Shown here in pieces: positions 1 to 8,548 of a stretch of DNA of 64,000 bases. This stretch comes from Streptomyces sp. NBC_01476 (GTDB lineage: Bacteria > Actinomycetota > Actinomycetes > Streptomycetales > Streptomycetaceae): positions 7,271,001-7,335,000 of the forward strand of contig NZ_CP109446.1 of NCBI RefSeq assembly GCF_036227265.1, in the 5' to 3' direction. The position numbers and the translations under genes were made by a program. The notes beneath the pieces were generated by a model. The model saw only the letters and a list, made by a program, of their open reading frames with translations. It made no database searches and was not told the origin of the DNA. Position 1 is the first letter of the stretch. Every line of letters begins with the position of its first letter.

Positions 1-2
1 AG

Positions 3-2615
3 CTGGTCATCGTCCTGCTGCTGGCGGCCGGCGCCCTCGGCATCCTCGTCCTCACCGTCGAGCACGCGAACACCCGCGACGCGGAACACCGCTCGCTCGC
101 CGTCGCCCAGGGGTTCGCGCACGCCCCGGGGATCGCCGCGGCGATGAAGTCCCGCGACCCCACGGCGGCACTGCAGCCCCTGGCCCAGCAGGCGGCCGGC
201 GAGGCGGGCGTGGACTACATCGGCGTCGTCAACCGGGAGGGCATCCGCTACACCGCGTCCACTCCGGCGCTCATCGGCAAACGCAGCCCGGTGAACATGG
301 CACCGCTGCTGGCCGGAGAGACCGTTCAGAGCAAGGATGTCGGCGACCTCGGCCCCCGGGTGCGGGCGGACGTCCCGATCCGGGACACGGACGGCAGGAT
401 CCTCGGCGCGGTGGGTGCAGGAGTCCGGATCAGCAGCATCACCGCGTCGGCCAACCGGCAGATGCCGTTGCTGCTGCTCGTGACCGGCGCCGCGGTGGTG
501 CTCTCCACCGGCGGCACGGCGCTGCTGAGCCGGCGGCTGCTCCGGCAGACCCACGGCATGGGGCCGGCCGAGATCACCCGCATGTACGAGCACCACGACG
601 CCGTACTGCACGCCGCACGCGAAGGCGTGCTCATCCTCGACCGGAACCGCTCGCTCGTCCTGGCCAACGACGAGGCCCGGCGGCTGCTGGACCTGCCGCC
701 GGAGGTGGAGGGCCGCGACATCCACGACCTGGGCCTCCCGCCGGACATCGCCGAGCTGCTGGCCTCCGGCCGGGAGGCCGACGACGAGGTGCTGCCGGTC
801 GGAAACCGGGTGCTCGCGGTGAACCAGCGGCTCATCGAACGGTACGGCGGCCCGCGCGGCTGCGTGGTGACCCTGCGTGACTCCACCGAACTCCAGCGGA
901 TCTCCGGCAAGGCCCAGGCGGCCCAGGGGCGCCTCAAGGTGCTCTACGACGCGAGCCTCGGCGTCGGCACCACGCTCGACGTGACCCGCACCGCGGAAGA
1001 GATCGCCGAAGCGGCCGTGCCGAGCTTCGCCGAGTTCGCCACCGTCGACCTGGTCGAGGGCATCCTGCGCGGCGAGGAGCCGGTGGGCACCGAGCGGGTG
1101 CTGCGCCGCGTGGCCATCTCCGGCGTCCAGCCCGACCCGCCGCTGTTCGGCACCGGCGACACGGTGCACCTGCACGCGCAGGGCCCGCAGATGAGGAGCC
1201 TGGCCGCCGGCCTCGCCGTGTGGGAGAGCGATTTGAGCGACGCCGCCGGCTGGTCGGAGCAGGACCCCGAGCGGGCCGGGCGGGTGGTCGACTACGGCAT
1301 TCACTCCCTGATCAGCGCCCCGCTGCAGGCCAGGGGAGTGGTCCTGGGAGTGGCGACCTTCTGGCGCTCGCAGACTGCGGAGCCGTTCGAGGAGGAAGAC
1401 CTGGCGCTCGCCGAGGAACTCGCCAGCCGGGCCGCGCTGAGCATCGACAACGCCCGCCGCTACACCCGCGAGCACGCGATGGCCGTCACCTTGCAGCGCA
1501 GCCTGCTGCCGGGCAGCCTGCCCGAGCAGAACGCGCTGGAGGTCGCCTACCGCTACCTCCCCGCGCGGGAGAGCGTCGGCGGGGACTGGTTCGACGTGAT
1601 CCCGCTGCCGGGCGCGCGGGTGGCGCTGGTGGTCGGCGATGTCGTCGGGCACGGTCTGCACGCGGCGGCCACCATGGGCCGGCTGCGTACCGCCGTGCAC
1701 AACTTCTCCTCCATGGACCTGCCGCCGGACGAGATCCTGGGCCGCCTCGACGAGCTGGCGGACCGTATCGACCGCAGCGAGGACACCGAGGGCTACCCGG
1801 ACGCGGTGATCGGCGCGACCTGCCTGTACGCGATCTACGATCCGGTGGGCCGGCGCTGCAGCATCGCGCGGGCCGGCCACCTGCCGCCGGTGCTCGTACA
1901 CCCCGACGGCGAGGTGGAGTTCCTCGAACTGGAGGCAGGGCCGCCGCTGGGGGCCGGCGGCTCCGTGTACGTGACGACCGAGGTGGACGTGCCCGAGGGC
2001 AGCACGCTGGTGCTCTACACCGACGGCCTGGTGGAGGACCGCAGCCGGGACATCGACGAGGGGCTGGGACTGCTGCGGGCCGCGCTGCACGGGGTGGCCG
2101 GCGACCCCGAGCAGACCTGCGCCGCGGTACTCGACGCGATACTGCCGGAACACCCCGGCGACGACATCGCCCTCCTTGTCGCGCGGACGCGGATGCTGCC
2201 GTCGGACCAGGTCTGCAGCTGGGAGGTGCCGCCCGATCCGGCGGCGGTGGGCGCCGTACGCGCCGCGGTCGCCGACCGGCTGGCCGCCTGGAACCTGGAG
2301 GAGACCAGCTTCATGACCGAGCTGATCCTCAGCGAGCTGGTCACCAACGCCATCCGGTACGCCACCGCGCCCATCGGGGTGCGGCTGCTGCTCGACCGGC
2401 AGCTGATCTGCGAGGTCTCCGACGGCAGCAGCACCTCCCCGCACCTGCGCTACGCGACCAGCACGGACGAGGGCGGCCGCGGTCTGTTCCTGGTCGACCA
2501 GGTAGCCGACCGCTGGGGCACCCGCTACACCTCCGAGGGCAAGGTCATCTGGTCCGAGCAGCCCCTTCCCCATGACTTCCGCCCCCCGCAGGAGGAGGCC
2601 GAGGCCGACTCGTAG
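3..2615 (+). CDS. SpoIIE-family PP2C phosphatase with sensor, PAS, GAF and ATPase domains (5' truncated by window)
   Basis: The reading frame is open from the window's left edge, so the true start lies outside. The first ~20 residues are hydrophobic (first transmembrane helix). An extracytoplasmic Cache-like sensor and a second helix (MPLLLLVTGAAVVL) follow. Then come a PAS domain (GVLILDRNRSLVLANDEA), a GAF domain (roughly residues 320-490), a PP2C/SpoIIE phosphatase domain with the metal-binding GGDWFD and VGDVVGHG motifs, and a C-terminal HATPase_c domain with the N-box SELVTNAIRYA. The family dephosphorylates anti-sigma-factor antagonists, while the ATPase resembles anti-sigma kinases such as RsbW. 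I infer a membrane sensor feeding a partner-switching stress pathway. No cognate sigma or antagonist gene is adjacent here. Confidence 0.92.
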   Translation: MVIVLLLAAGALGILVLTVEHANTRDAEHRSLAVAQGFAHAPGIAAAMKSRDPTAALQPLAQQAAGEAGVDYIGVVNREGIRYTASTPALIGKRSPVNMAPLLAGETVQSKDVGDLGPRVRADVPIRDTDGRILGAVGAGVRISSITASANRQMPLLLLVTGAAVVLSTGGTALLSRRLLRQTHGMGPAEITRMYEHHDAVLHAAREGVLILDRNRSLVLANDEARRLLDLPPEVEGRDIHDLGLPPDIAELLASGREADDEVLPVGNRVLAVNQRLIERYGGPRGCVVTLRDSTELQRISGKAQAAQGRLKVLYDASLGVGTTLDVTRTAEEIAEAAVPSFAEFATVDLVEGILRGEEPVGTERVLRRVAISGVQPDPPLFGTGDTVHLHAQGPQMRSLAAGLAVWESDLSDAAGWSEQDPERAGRVVDYGIHSLISAPLQARGVVLGVATFWRSQTAEPFEEEDLALAEELASRAALSIDNARRYTREHAMAVTLQRSLLPGSLPEQNALEVAYRYLPARESVGGDWFDVIPLPGARVALVVGDVVGHGLHAAATMGRLRTAVHNFSSMDLPPDEILGRLDELADRIDRSEDTEGYPDAVIGATCLYAIYDPVGRRCSIARAGHLPPVLVHPDGEVEFLELEAGPPLGAGGSVYVTTEVDVPEGSTLVLYTDGLVEDRSRDIDEGLGLLRAALHGVAGDPEQTCAAVLDAILPEHPGDDIALLVARTRMLPSDQVCSWEVPPDPAAVGAVRAAVADRLAAWNLEETSFMTELILSELVTNAIRYATAPIGVRLLLDRQLICEVSDGSSTSPHLRYATSTDEGGRGLFLVDQVADRWGTRYTSEGKVIWSEQPLPHDFRPPQEEAEADS

Positions 2616-2743
2616 CCCCACGGGCGGCCACCCAGGAGCGCCTCGGGCCCGGGCGGAGCGGGTCCTGCCCGGGACGGTCGAGATCGCCGCCGACATCACC
2701 ATCCATCTCGCACGCCGGCGCCGCGACCCGGCAAACCCATCGG

Positions 2744-3499
2744 TCAGGCCCGGATGAAGGGTTTGTCGTACGGGGCGCTGTTCCGCGCGGCGATGACCTG
2801 TTCTGCGACGGGCCCGATCGGTACGCGCAGCGGAACCACGGGCAGTTCCACGAGGTCCGCCAGAGCCGCGGCGACCTCCTCCGGGCTGCTCATCAGGTCC
2901 GCAGGGATGCTCCGCCCCGCGAACAGGGCCGCGTACGGGTCGTCGGGCAGGGTGTAGGCGGTCATGTCGTCCAGCGCGCCGGAGCTGATCGGACCCGGCT
3001 CGGCGAGGGTGACGTCGATGCCGAAGCCGGCGAGTTCGATCGCCAGGGTCTCCCCGAAGGCTTCGAGGGCCCACTTCGAGGCCGTGTAGGCGGCGGTGCC
3101 CGGCTGTACGACCCGGCCGGACGCGCTGGAGACGTAGAGCAGGCGGCCTTTGCCGCGCCGGCGCATGTGCGGCAGGACGGCCTGGGTGACGCGGATCGCG
3201 CCGACGGTGTTCTGCGCGTAGAGGCGCTCGATCTCCGCGGTGGGGCTCGCCTCGACGGCGCCGCTGAAGATGACGCCGGCGTTGGAGACGAGGGTGTCGA
3301 TCTCGCCCGCCTGCGCGACGGCGGCGTCGACACTCGCCTGGTCGGTGACGTCGAGACGCAGCCGCTCGGCCACATCAAGGCCGTCCAGGGCGCGCGGGTC
3401 GCGGGCGGTGGCGACGACGCGGTGACCGCGCTTGGCCAGTTCGACGGCGGTGGCCCGGCCGACACCCTTGGACGCGCCGGTGATCAGGATCGAGGACAT
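2744..3499 (-). CDS. SDR family NAD(P)-dependent oxidoreductase
   Basis: A 251-residue classical short-chain dehydrogenase. Visible motifs are the N-terminal dinucleotide-binding TGASKGVG, the structural NAG (SNAGVIF), the catalytic Ser in YVSSASG and the YTASK Tyr/Lys pair. The length is normal for the family. The start ATG has a good Shine-Dalgarno (AAGGAG) seven to ten bases upstream on the minus strand. It is monocistronic and convergent with the SpoIIE-type gene. A 6-bp inverted repeat about 60 bases upstream (3560-3576) may be an operator. The substrate cannot be read from sequence. Confidence 0.9.
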   Translation of the reverse strand: MSSILITGASKGVGRATAVELAKRGHRVVATARDPRALDGLDVAERLRLDVTDQASVDAAVAQAGEIDTLVSNAGVIFSGAVEASPTAEIERLYAQNTVGAIRVTQAVLPHMRRRGKGRLLYVSSASGRVVQPGTAAYTASKWALEAFGETLAIELAGFGIDVTLAEPGPISSGALDDMTAYTLPDDPYAALFAGRSIPADLMSSPEEVAAALADLVELPVVPLRVPIGPVAEQVIAARNSAPYDKPFIRA

Positions 3500-3559
3500 G
3501 GGTTTCCAGCTCCTTGTTCACTGAGGGGGCTCACCGGGTGCGAGCGCCGCCTGGCCATA

Positions 3560-3576
3560 AGTTCGTTTCCCGAACT
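3560..3576. promoter_or_regulatory. Inverted repeat upstream of the SDR gene, possible operator
   Basis: AGTTCG-N5-CGAACT is a perfect 6-bp dyad located 61 bases 5' of the SDR start codon. Its position suits a repressor site. The repressor is unknown; the HxlR gene at 4287-4637 is one candidate. Confidence 0.4.
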
Positions 3577-3810
3577 GGCAGCGGCTCTCAAGCTAGCACG
3601 GTGAGTCGGAAAAGCGAATCGACTGGTCCCGGGGGTGCCCCGCTGCTACGTCGTCACCGACCCGCTCGTGATCGCCGGCGGGCGCTCAAGAGCACCCAGG
3701 CCGATGCCAATGCCGCGCGAACCCCAACCGGCCACTCCGCGTGCGTCGGGCCGGCGCCACGACACATCCGCGCTCACCACGCGGGCCGGCCTCGCTCCCG
3801 CGCGTCGCGG
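3577..3810. other. Intergenic stretch between SDR and PPOX genes
   Basis: Together with 3500-3576 this makes ~310 bases without a gene. Apart from the SDR upstream dyad I see no convincing coding frame, RNA gene or strong hairpin. The short open frames have no recognisable domain and no Shine-Dalgarno. Confidence 0.5.
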
Positions 3811-4251
3811 TCAGGCGTTGCCGTAGACGCGATCCGGCCGCACCAGCACGGCGGCGCGGCGGTCCGCGGCCATGGTCCTGTCGTACGCGTCCCAGTTGTC
3901 ATGCGTGCCGCCCGCCGCGACGAAGATCTCGCGGAGGAGCAGCCGAACGCGCTCCGCGTCGAATGCCCGATGCGGGTCGTCCGGTCCGATGAGCTCGGCC
4001 GCTCCTTCAACTGTCGCCCACTTCCAGCCGGATCGCACGGCAACGGCGAGCCGGGGGCGGACCCTGAGATTGGCCAGCTTGACCTTGCCGTAGGTCACGA
4101 ACGCCACGATGTCCGCACCCGCGACGGGATGGCCCATGACCGCGAGATTGACCACGGACGACTGGATGCTCAGGTCGGCGCGCAAGGTCGACACCACACC
4201 GAGGCCCTGCTGCGAGCGGGCGAGATCCGCGAAGTCGTTCAGCGTTGCCAT
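3811..4251 (-). CDS. PPOX-class (F420- or FMN-dependent) oxidoreductase
   Basis: A 146-residue single-domain split-barrel protein of the pyridoxamine-5'-phosphate-oxidase-like superfamily. The pattern is the family's: an early strand GLGVVSTLRADLSIQSSVVN, then VAFVTYGKVKLANLRVRPRLAV, then WATVEGAAELIGPDDP. The F420-dependent TIGR03618-like branch is the closest match I recognise. I chose the internal ATG at 4251 (MATLNDFADLA) because the longer frame would overlap the upstream HxlR coding region and add a tail unlike the family. It lies 35 bases downstream of the HxlR gene on the same strand and is probably co-transcribed. Cofactor and substrate are not determinable. Confidence 0.82.
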   Translation of the reverse strand: MATLNDFADLARSQQGLGVVSTLRADLSIQSSVVNLAVMGHPVAGADIVAFVTYGKVKLANLRVRPRLAVAVRSGWKWATVEGAAELIGPDDPHRAFDAERVRLLLREIFVAAGGTHDNWDAYDRTMAADRRAAVLVRPDRVYGNA

Positions 4252-4286
4252 TCCGGGCTCCAGCCTGATCCGGTCGAGCGGCTTGT

Positions 4287-4637
4287 TCAGGAGATACGCA
4301 GCTGCGGGGTGGCGTGGCGTTCGCCCCACTGCCGCAGCGCGGTGAGGACGGGGGCGATCTCCTTGCCCGCGGCGGTGAGAAGGTACTCGTCGCGGGGCGG
4401 GTGCTCCGAGTACTGGCGGCGCTCGATGAGGCCGGCGTCCTCAAGTTTGCGCAGGCGCAGCGCGAGGGTCTCGCGGGGGGCGCCGGTGTTGGTCTGGATG
4501 TCGTTGAACCGGTGCACGCCGAAGCCCAGCTCGCGCAGGACGAGCAGGGTCCAGCGCTCGCCGACGACACCGAGCGCGTCGGCGATGGAGCAGACCCGGG
4601 GGGCTCCCGGATTGGTGGGTTCGCTGTCCTGACTCAC
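4287..4637 (-). CDS. HxlR-family winged-helix transcriptional regulator
   Basis: A 116-residue HxlR-type DNA-binding protein. It carries the N-terminal Cys (APRVCSIADAL), the GERWTLLVLREL helix, the RFNDIQTNTGAPRETLALRL recognition segment and the wing (RRQYSEHPPRDEYLLTAAG). HxlR proteins often sense redox or electrophile stress through that conserved Cys. The chosen GTG start at 4637 matches family length; an ATG 33 bases further upstream is possible. It heads a two-gene unit with the PPOX oxidoreductase and is divergent from the DJ-1/PfpI gene, so the 4638-4793 gap probably holds both promoters. Confidence 0.9.
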   Translation of the reverse strand: MSQDSEPTNPGAPRVCSIADALGVVGERWTLLVLRELGFGVHRFNDIQTNTGAPRETLALRLRKLEDAGLIERRQYSEHPPRDEYLLTAAGKEIAPVLTALRQWGERHATPQLRIS

Positions 4638-4793
4638 GCAGCCATGGTAAGCGAGGCGACGCGTTGGCACATCGTACGGACGGTCCGTCGCGCGAGAAGG
4701 CCGAACGTGTGCACCCGGTCGAACGCCTGTCTACGCTTGAAAGTGGTCAAAGCCCACCAAACAGGCGGGCGGCGACAAGGAGGCGAACGCGTG

Positions 4794-5489
4794 ATGGCGA
4801 AGATCCTTTTCATAGTGAGCGGAGCGACGTACTGGGTGCTCAAGGACGGCACCAGGTACGCGACCGGTTACTGGGCCGAAGAGTTTGCGAACCCGTACAA
4901 AATGCTCACGGACGCTGGTCACGAGGTCGTGGTCGCGACGCCGGGCGGCGTGGTCCCCAACGTCGACATGATGAGCCTGCGCCCCTCGATGGCGGGCGGT
5001 GAGGACGCCGCCCTCGAACTGGAGGCCGTCATCCGTGACGCGGAGGTGATGCGGCGCCCGCTCCAGCTGTCGGACGTCCGCCTGGAGGACTACGACGGGG
5101 TGTATCTCCCCGGTGGCCACGGACCGATGGCGGACCTGGCGTTCGACGCCGACGTCGGCCGGCTGCTGACCGAGCAGCTCGCCTCGGGCAACCCGCTGGC
5201 GATCGTGTGCCACGCCCCGTCCGCGATGCTCGCCACCAGGATCCACGGTGTGTCGCCCTTCAAGGGCTACAAGGTCACCGGCTTCACCAATGAGGAAGAG
5301 GAAGGCGTCGGGCTTGCCTCCCGGGCGACCTGGCTGCTGGAGACGGACCTCAAGGAGAAGGTCGGCGTCGACTTCAGCCGCGGCCCGGTCTGGGAGCCCT
5401 ACATGGTGGAGGACCGCAACCTCGTCACCGGGCAGAACCCCCACTCGGCGGCGGTCCTGGGGGAGCGGTTGCTGAAGATCCTCGCGTGA
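4794..5489 (+). CDS. DJ-1/PfpI (type 1 glutamine amidotransferase-like) protein
   Basis: A 231-residue protein of the DJ-1/PfpI superfamily, Hsp31/YhbO-like chaperone-glyoxalase branch. The nucleophile-elbow cysteine is in AIVCHAPSAM, the upstream acidic region reads YLPGGHGPMADL, and GEEEGV-type acidic residues follow (TNEEEEGVGL). AAGGAGG at 4777-4783 lies 10 bases before ATG 4794 and 7 bases before an in-frame GTG at 4791; the GTG is an equally plausible start and adds one residue. It is divergent from HxlR/PPOX, which suggests a shared stress response (inference). Confidence 0.9.
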   Translation: MAKILFIVSGATYWVLKDGTRYATGYWAEEFANPYKMLTDAGHEVVVATPGGVVPNVDMMSLRPSMAGGEDAALELEAVIRDAEVMRRPLQLSDVRLEDYDGVYLPGGHGPMADLAFDADVGRLLTEQLASGNPLAIVCHAPSAMLATRIHGVSPFKGYKVTGFTNEEEEGVGLASRATWLLETDLKEKVGVDFSRGPVWEPYMVEDRNLVTGQNPHSAAVLGERLLKILA

Positions 5490-5700
5490 GGAACCGCCCG
5501 CCCGGCTTCGACGGCCCGGCGGGCCCGCCCCCGCGACGCTCCCTGCCGCGTCGTACGAGCGCGGCCGGCCCGAGTTGGCAGGCCGGCGGCACGAACTCGG
5601 CGACCGTGGACGACACTTGCGCTGCGGCGCGACCTGGTGTTCCAGCCGTGGACCGCGGCCTTCTGCCGCTGGTCCACCAATAGGCGCCTGCCCGGCAGGC

Positions 5701-6360
5701 TCAGGGATAGAGGCCGGCCCGGAAGGTGAACGAGACCAGTTGCGCTCGATCACGTGCGCCGACCTTCGTCATGGCCCGCACGGCGTGGGTCTTCACGGTG
5801 AACGGCGAGACGTGCAACTGGGCCGCGATCTCGTCGTTGCCGAGACCGCTCGCAACGAGCACGATCACGTCCCGCTCCCGGGGCGTCAGAGCGTCGAAGC
5901 GCCGCAGCAGCTCCTGGTCGATCACCGGCGGCGGACTGTCGGTCATGTGACCGATGAGCGCGGCCGTCGCGGCGGCGGACAGCGCACCACCACCGCCCAT
6001 GACCTCGGCGATCCCGGCGACGAGTTCAGCGGGGCTCACGGTCTTGCTCAGGAAACCGTTGGCGCCCGCGCGCAGGGCGGCGAGAACGATGTCGTCGTGG
6101 TCGAACGTGGTCAGCACGATCACCCGCAGCTTCTCGGGCGGGTGCTCCTCGCGGATCCGGCGGGTGGCTTCGACCCCGTCGATGCCGGGCATCCGGATGT
6201 CCATCAGGACCAGGTCGACGGGGTGGGCCCGGAGGAAGGGGACGGCCTGGAGTCCGTCGGAGAGATCACCCGCGACGATGAGGCCCGGGTCGAGCAGAAG
6301 CATCGCCCGGATGCCGGCCCGCACGTCGTCCTGGTCGTCGACGATCAGAATGCGCGTCAT
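5701..6360 (-). CDS. NarL/FixJ-family response regulator
   Basis: A 219-residue LuxR-type response regulator. The receiver domain occupies about residues 1-120, with the phospho-acceptor Asp in VDLVLMDIRMPG and the conserved Lys in FLSKTVSP. The C-terminal LuxR helix-turn-helix reads LTPRERDVIVLVASGLGNDE...VSPFTVKTHAVRAM. It overlaps the upstream kinase gene by ATGA (6357-6360), so the pair is translationally coupled. Its target is probably local; the divergent DUF308 gene and the dyads at 7576-7645 are the obvious candidates. Confidence 0.95.
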   Translation of the reverse strand: MTRILIVDDQDDVRAGIRAMLLLDPGLIVAGDLSDGLQAVPFLRAHPVDLVLMDIRMPGIDGVEATRRIREEHPPEKLRVIVLTTFDHDDIVLAALRAGANGFLSKTVSPAELVAGIAEVMGGGGALSAAATAALIGHMTDSPPPVIDQELLRRFDALTPRERDVIVLVASGLGNDEIAAQLHVSPFTVKTHAVRAMTKVGARDRAQLVSFTFRAGLYP

Positions 6361-7541
6361 CGCAGGACGGCTCCCAGAGGGCTGAACTCCGCACGGACCC
6401 GGAATCGCCCGCCGTCGCGGTCGATCGTCAGCCGCCCGCTGGAGGACTCGACGCGTTCGCGCATCCCCACGAGTCCGAGTCCGCTGCCCGGGCCGGAGCC
6501 GCGCAGCGCACGACCGACGGGATTCTCCACGGTGACGCAGATCCTGCCGTCGCGCTCGCGCACCTCCACCGTCGCTTTCCCCTCTCCATGCCGGTAGGCA
6601 TTCGTCAGTGCTTCCTGGACGACCCGGTAGACCGTCACGCCGACGCTGGGCTCCACGAAAACCGTGGGGATGTCGATGGAGGGCCGGACGTCGAGGCCGA
6701 TGCTCTCGAACGAGGCGACGAGTCCTTCCAGGCCGCTCAGCGCCGGGACCGGCCGGAGCGCCTCGTCGTCGGAGATGTCGTCCTCGCGGCGCAGCAGCGC
6801 GAGGATCCGTTGCGTCTCGACGACGACGGTGCGGGCGCTGGACCTGGCGGAGACGAGGGCCTGCCGGGACGATTCTGAGCCCTCGGGAAGTCCGATCTCG
6901 GCAGCGCCGAGATGCAGGCTCAGCATCGCGACCTGGTGGCCGATGACGTCATGGAGGTCCCGGGCGATGCGGAGCCGTTCTTCGGTCACGCGCCGGGTGG
7001 CTTCGATCTCGCGGGTGGCGATGGCGCTCTCGGCCCGTTCCTCCAGAATCCACCAGTGGTCCCGGTGGATGCGGAGCGCGCCCCCGGTCGCACCTCCCGC
7101 GATGGCCGAGAAGAGGGCGGCGGCGCCCACGACCGCGCCACCACGGAACCCCCCTACGGTCATGAACGCTCCCAGGAGGGCCGCCGCCACGACCACGGTT
7201 CCGGCAAGCGCTCGCTTTCCTCTCAAGGTGACCGAGAACAGCACGAGCACCGCCATCATCCACACCGACAGGGGGTCCTGGCCCACCGCGGTGACGGCGA
7301 AGGACGCCCCGCTCGTCACGACCAGCCCTGCCCACGGCTTCCACCAGGACAGGGCGACACCGCCACCGGCGAGCAGTACGGACAGGACCGTCGGCCAGTC
7401 CGATCCCCGCACTGTCACGGCCACGATCTGGCCGGCGAACACCAGCGCGGCCACCGCGTAGGCGACGCGGTGCAGCACCTCGGGGCGGCGGACCCACAGG
7501 GGCGCCGCCGGCCCGTCCTGATCGTTCTGTGCGCTGACCAT
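6357..7541 (-). CDS. Sensor histidine kinase (HisKA_3 type)
   Basis: A 394-residue membrane kinase paired with the response regulator immediately downstream. The N-terminal half (about residues 20-160) holds several hydrophobic helices. The dimerisation/phospho-acceptor box is RIARDLHDVIGHQVAMLSLH with the acceptor His. The HATPase_c domain shows the N-box VVQEALTNAYRHGEG and the G-box GSGLGLVGMRERV. This is the usual architecture of streptomycete NarL-partner kinases, with a sensor made only of membrane helices. The signal is unknown. Confidence 0.95.
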   Translation of the reverse strand: MVSAQNDQDGPAAPLWVRRPEVLHRVAYAVAALVFAGQIVAVTVRGSDWPTVLSVLLAGGGVALSWWKPWAGLVVTSGASFAVTAVGQDPLSVWMMAVLVLFSVTLRGKRALAGTVVVAAALLGAFMTVGGFRGGAVVGAAALFSAIAGGATGGALRIHRDHWWILEERAESAIATREIEATRRVTEERLRIARDLHDVIGHQVAMLSLHLGAAEIGLPEGSESSRQALVSARSSARTVVVETQRILALLRREDDISDDEALRPVPALSGLEGLVASFESIGLDVRPSIDIPTVFVEPSVGVTVYRVVQEALTNAYRHGEGKATVEVRERDGRICVTVENPVGRALRGSGPGSGLGLVGMRERVESSSGRLTIDRDGGRFRVRAEFSPLGAVLR

Positions 7542-7575
7542 GACCTGATTCTCGTTCGCCCGTGCCGCGGGCGTG

Positions 7576-7645
7576 TACTTCGAATGGTGTAGACGGCGAA
7601 CCCTCGTCGACCGGCGAAGGCCGGAGAACTACTTCGTTCGAAGTA
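7576..7645. promoter_or_regulatory. Repeated TACTTCG motif with a perfect 16-bp dyad between the kinase and DUF308 genes
   Basis: TACTTCGTTCGAAGTA at 7630-7645 is a perfect inverted repeat (TACTTCG-TT-CGAAGTA). A second TACTTCGAA lies at 7576-7584. The spacing and the position in the divergent promoter region suit a response-regulator or repressor site (inference). Confidence 0.5.
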
Positions 7646-7717
7646 CGCGGTCCTGCCCGGGGAGCCCGAGACTCCTCAGCGGGGCAACCGCCTCACACCA
7701 TCACGCAGGGACACCCC

Positions 7718-8335
7718 ATGACTCAGACCACCATAACTTCGACCACGACCGCGACCACGACGACGCCCTCCGGGCTCCGATCGCTCTACCTGATCCGCGT
7801 CGTCTTCTCCCTGATCTGGGTGGCACTCGTCGTCACGACCTCCGGCTCGCTCGACTCGCCGGACACACCCACGGTGATCGCGGCAGTACTGCTCGTCATC
7901 TACCCCCTGTGGGACAGCGTCGCCACGCTCCTCGAACGCCGTATGGCCGGGACCGGTGTCGGCACCGGTACCGGCACCGGTTCGGCGGACCGTGTCTCCG
8001 CCGTCAACACCGTTCTCGGCCTGGCCGCCACCATCGGGATGGTCGCCGCCGTCTTCTCCACCATCGGCAAGGCCCTCCTTGTGTTCGGCATCTGGGCCCT
8101 GCTGTCCGGAGCGATCCAGCTTGTCGTGGCGATCCGGCGCCGGCGCACCGTCGGCGCCCAGTGGCCCATGATCATCAGCGGCGGGCTGTCCGTCGTCGCC
8201 GGTGCGTCCTTCGCCGCCACGTCCGACTCGGCGACGAGCGGGCTCTCCACCATCGCCGGATACTCGGCCTTCGGTGCCTTCTGGTTCCTCGTCTCCGCCG
8301 TCGCCCTGAGCGTGCGCGGCCGACGCGGCCACTGA
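7718..8335 (+). CDS. DUF308 (HdeD-like) integral membrane protein
   Basis: A 205-residue protein. A Thr-rich N-terminal tail (TTITSTTTATTTT) is followed by six hydrophobic helices in the paired arrangement of the DUF308/HdeD family (LLVFGIWALLSGAIQLVVAI; IIISGGLSVVAGASF-like repeat). HdeD-type proteins are linked to acid or envelope stress in enterobacteria, but their function in actinomycetes is unknown. I used ATG 7718, which precedes the low-complexity tail; a longer upstream frame exists but has no domain or Shine-Dalgarno. It is divergent from the two-component system and ends at a strong terminator. Confidence 0.85.
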   Translation: MTQTTITSTTTATTTTPSGLRSLYLIRVVFSLIWVALVVTTSGSLDSPDTPTVIAAVLLVIYPLWDSVATLLERRMAGTGVGTGTGTGSADRVSAVNTVLGLAATIGMVAAVFSTIGKALLVFGIWALLSGAIQLVVAIRRRRTVGAQWPMIISGGLSVVAGASFAATSDSATSGLSTIAGYSAFGAFWFLVSAVALSVRGRRGH

Positions 8336-8370
8336 CCGCGGTCCGTGGTGCGGGAGGACTCAGACACACC

Positions 8371-8408
8371 CGCGGGCACCCGACGGCCGAGCCCGTCGGG
8401 TGCCCGCG
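8371..8408. terminator. Strong hairpin terminator after the DUF308 gene
   Basis: A perfect 16-bp stem (8371-8386 with 8393-8408) has a 6-base loop. It lies 35 bases after the DUF308 stop and 5 bases beyond the stop of the minus-strand remnant at 8414, so it can serve both directions. Confidence 0.85.
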
Positions 8409-8413
8409 GTGAG

Positions 8414-8548
8414 TCAGAGTCCCCAGGACGTGGCGGAGGCGGTCGCGGCCGGATGCGTTGATGGTGGACAGGGAGATGGAGGTTCCGCTGCCGTTGATGT
8501 TCTGGATGCGGTAGGTGTCGTTGGGCCATACGCCTGGCCGGTGGACGG
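8414..8548 (-). pseudogene. C-terminal remnant of an unidentified minus-strand protein, frameshifted
   Basis: Read on the minus strand, about 25 codons translate as NDTYRIQNINGSGTSISLST and neighbours with strong G/C third positions. One extra C near 8446 then shifts the frame. Removing it gives INASG-ATASATSWGL followed by TGA, a natural protein end placed just before the 8371-8408 hairpin. The style (Asn/Ser/Thr-rich, ending in SWGL) resembles the tail of a secreted polysaccharide-active enzyme, but I cannot name the family. The 5' part is missing: homology stops where the plus-strand permease remnant begins. Confidence 0.55.

Noticed and set aside
3635..3826. Small plus-strand frames between the SDR and PPOX genes
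   Set aside because: No Shine-Dalgarno and Arg/Pro-rich shadow composition.
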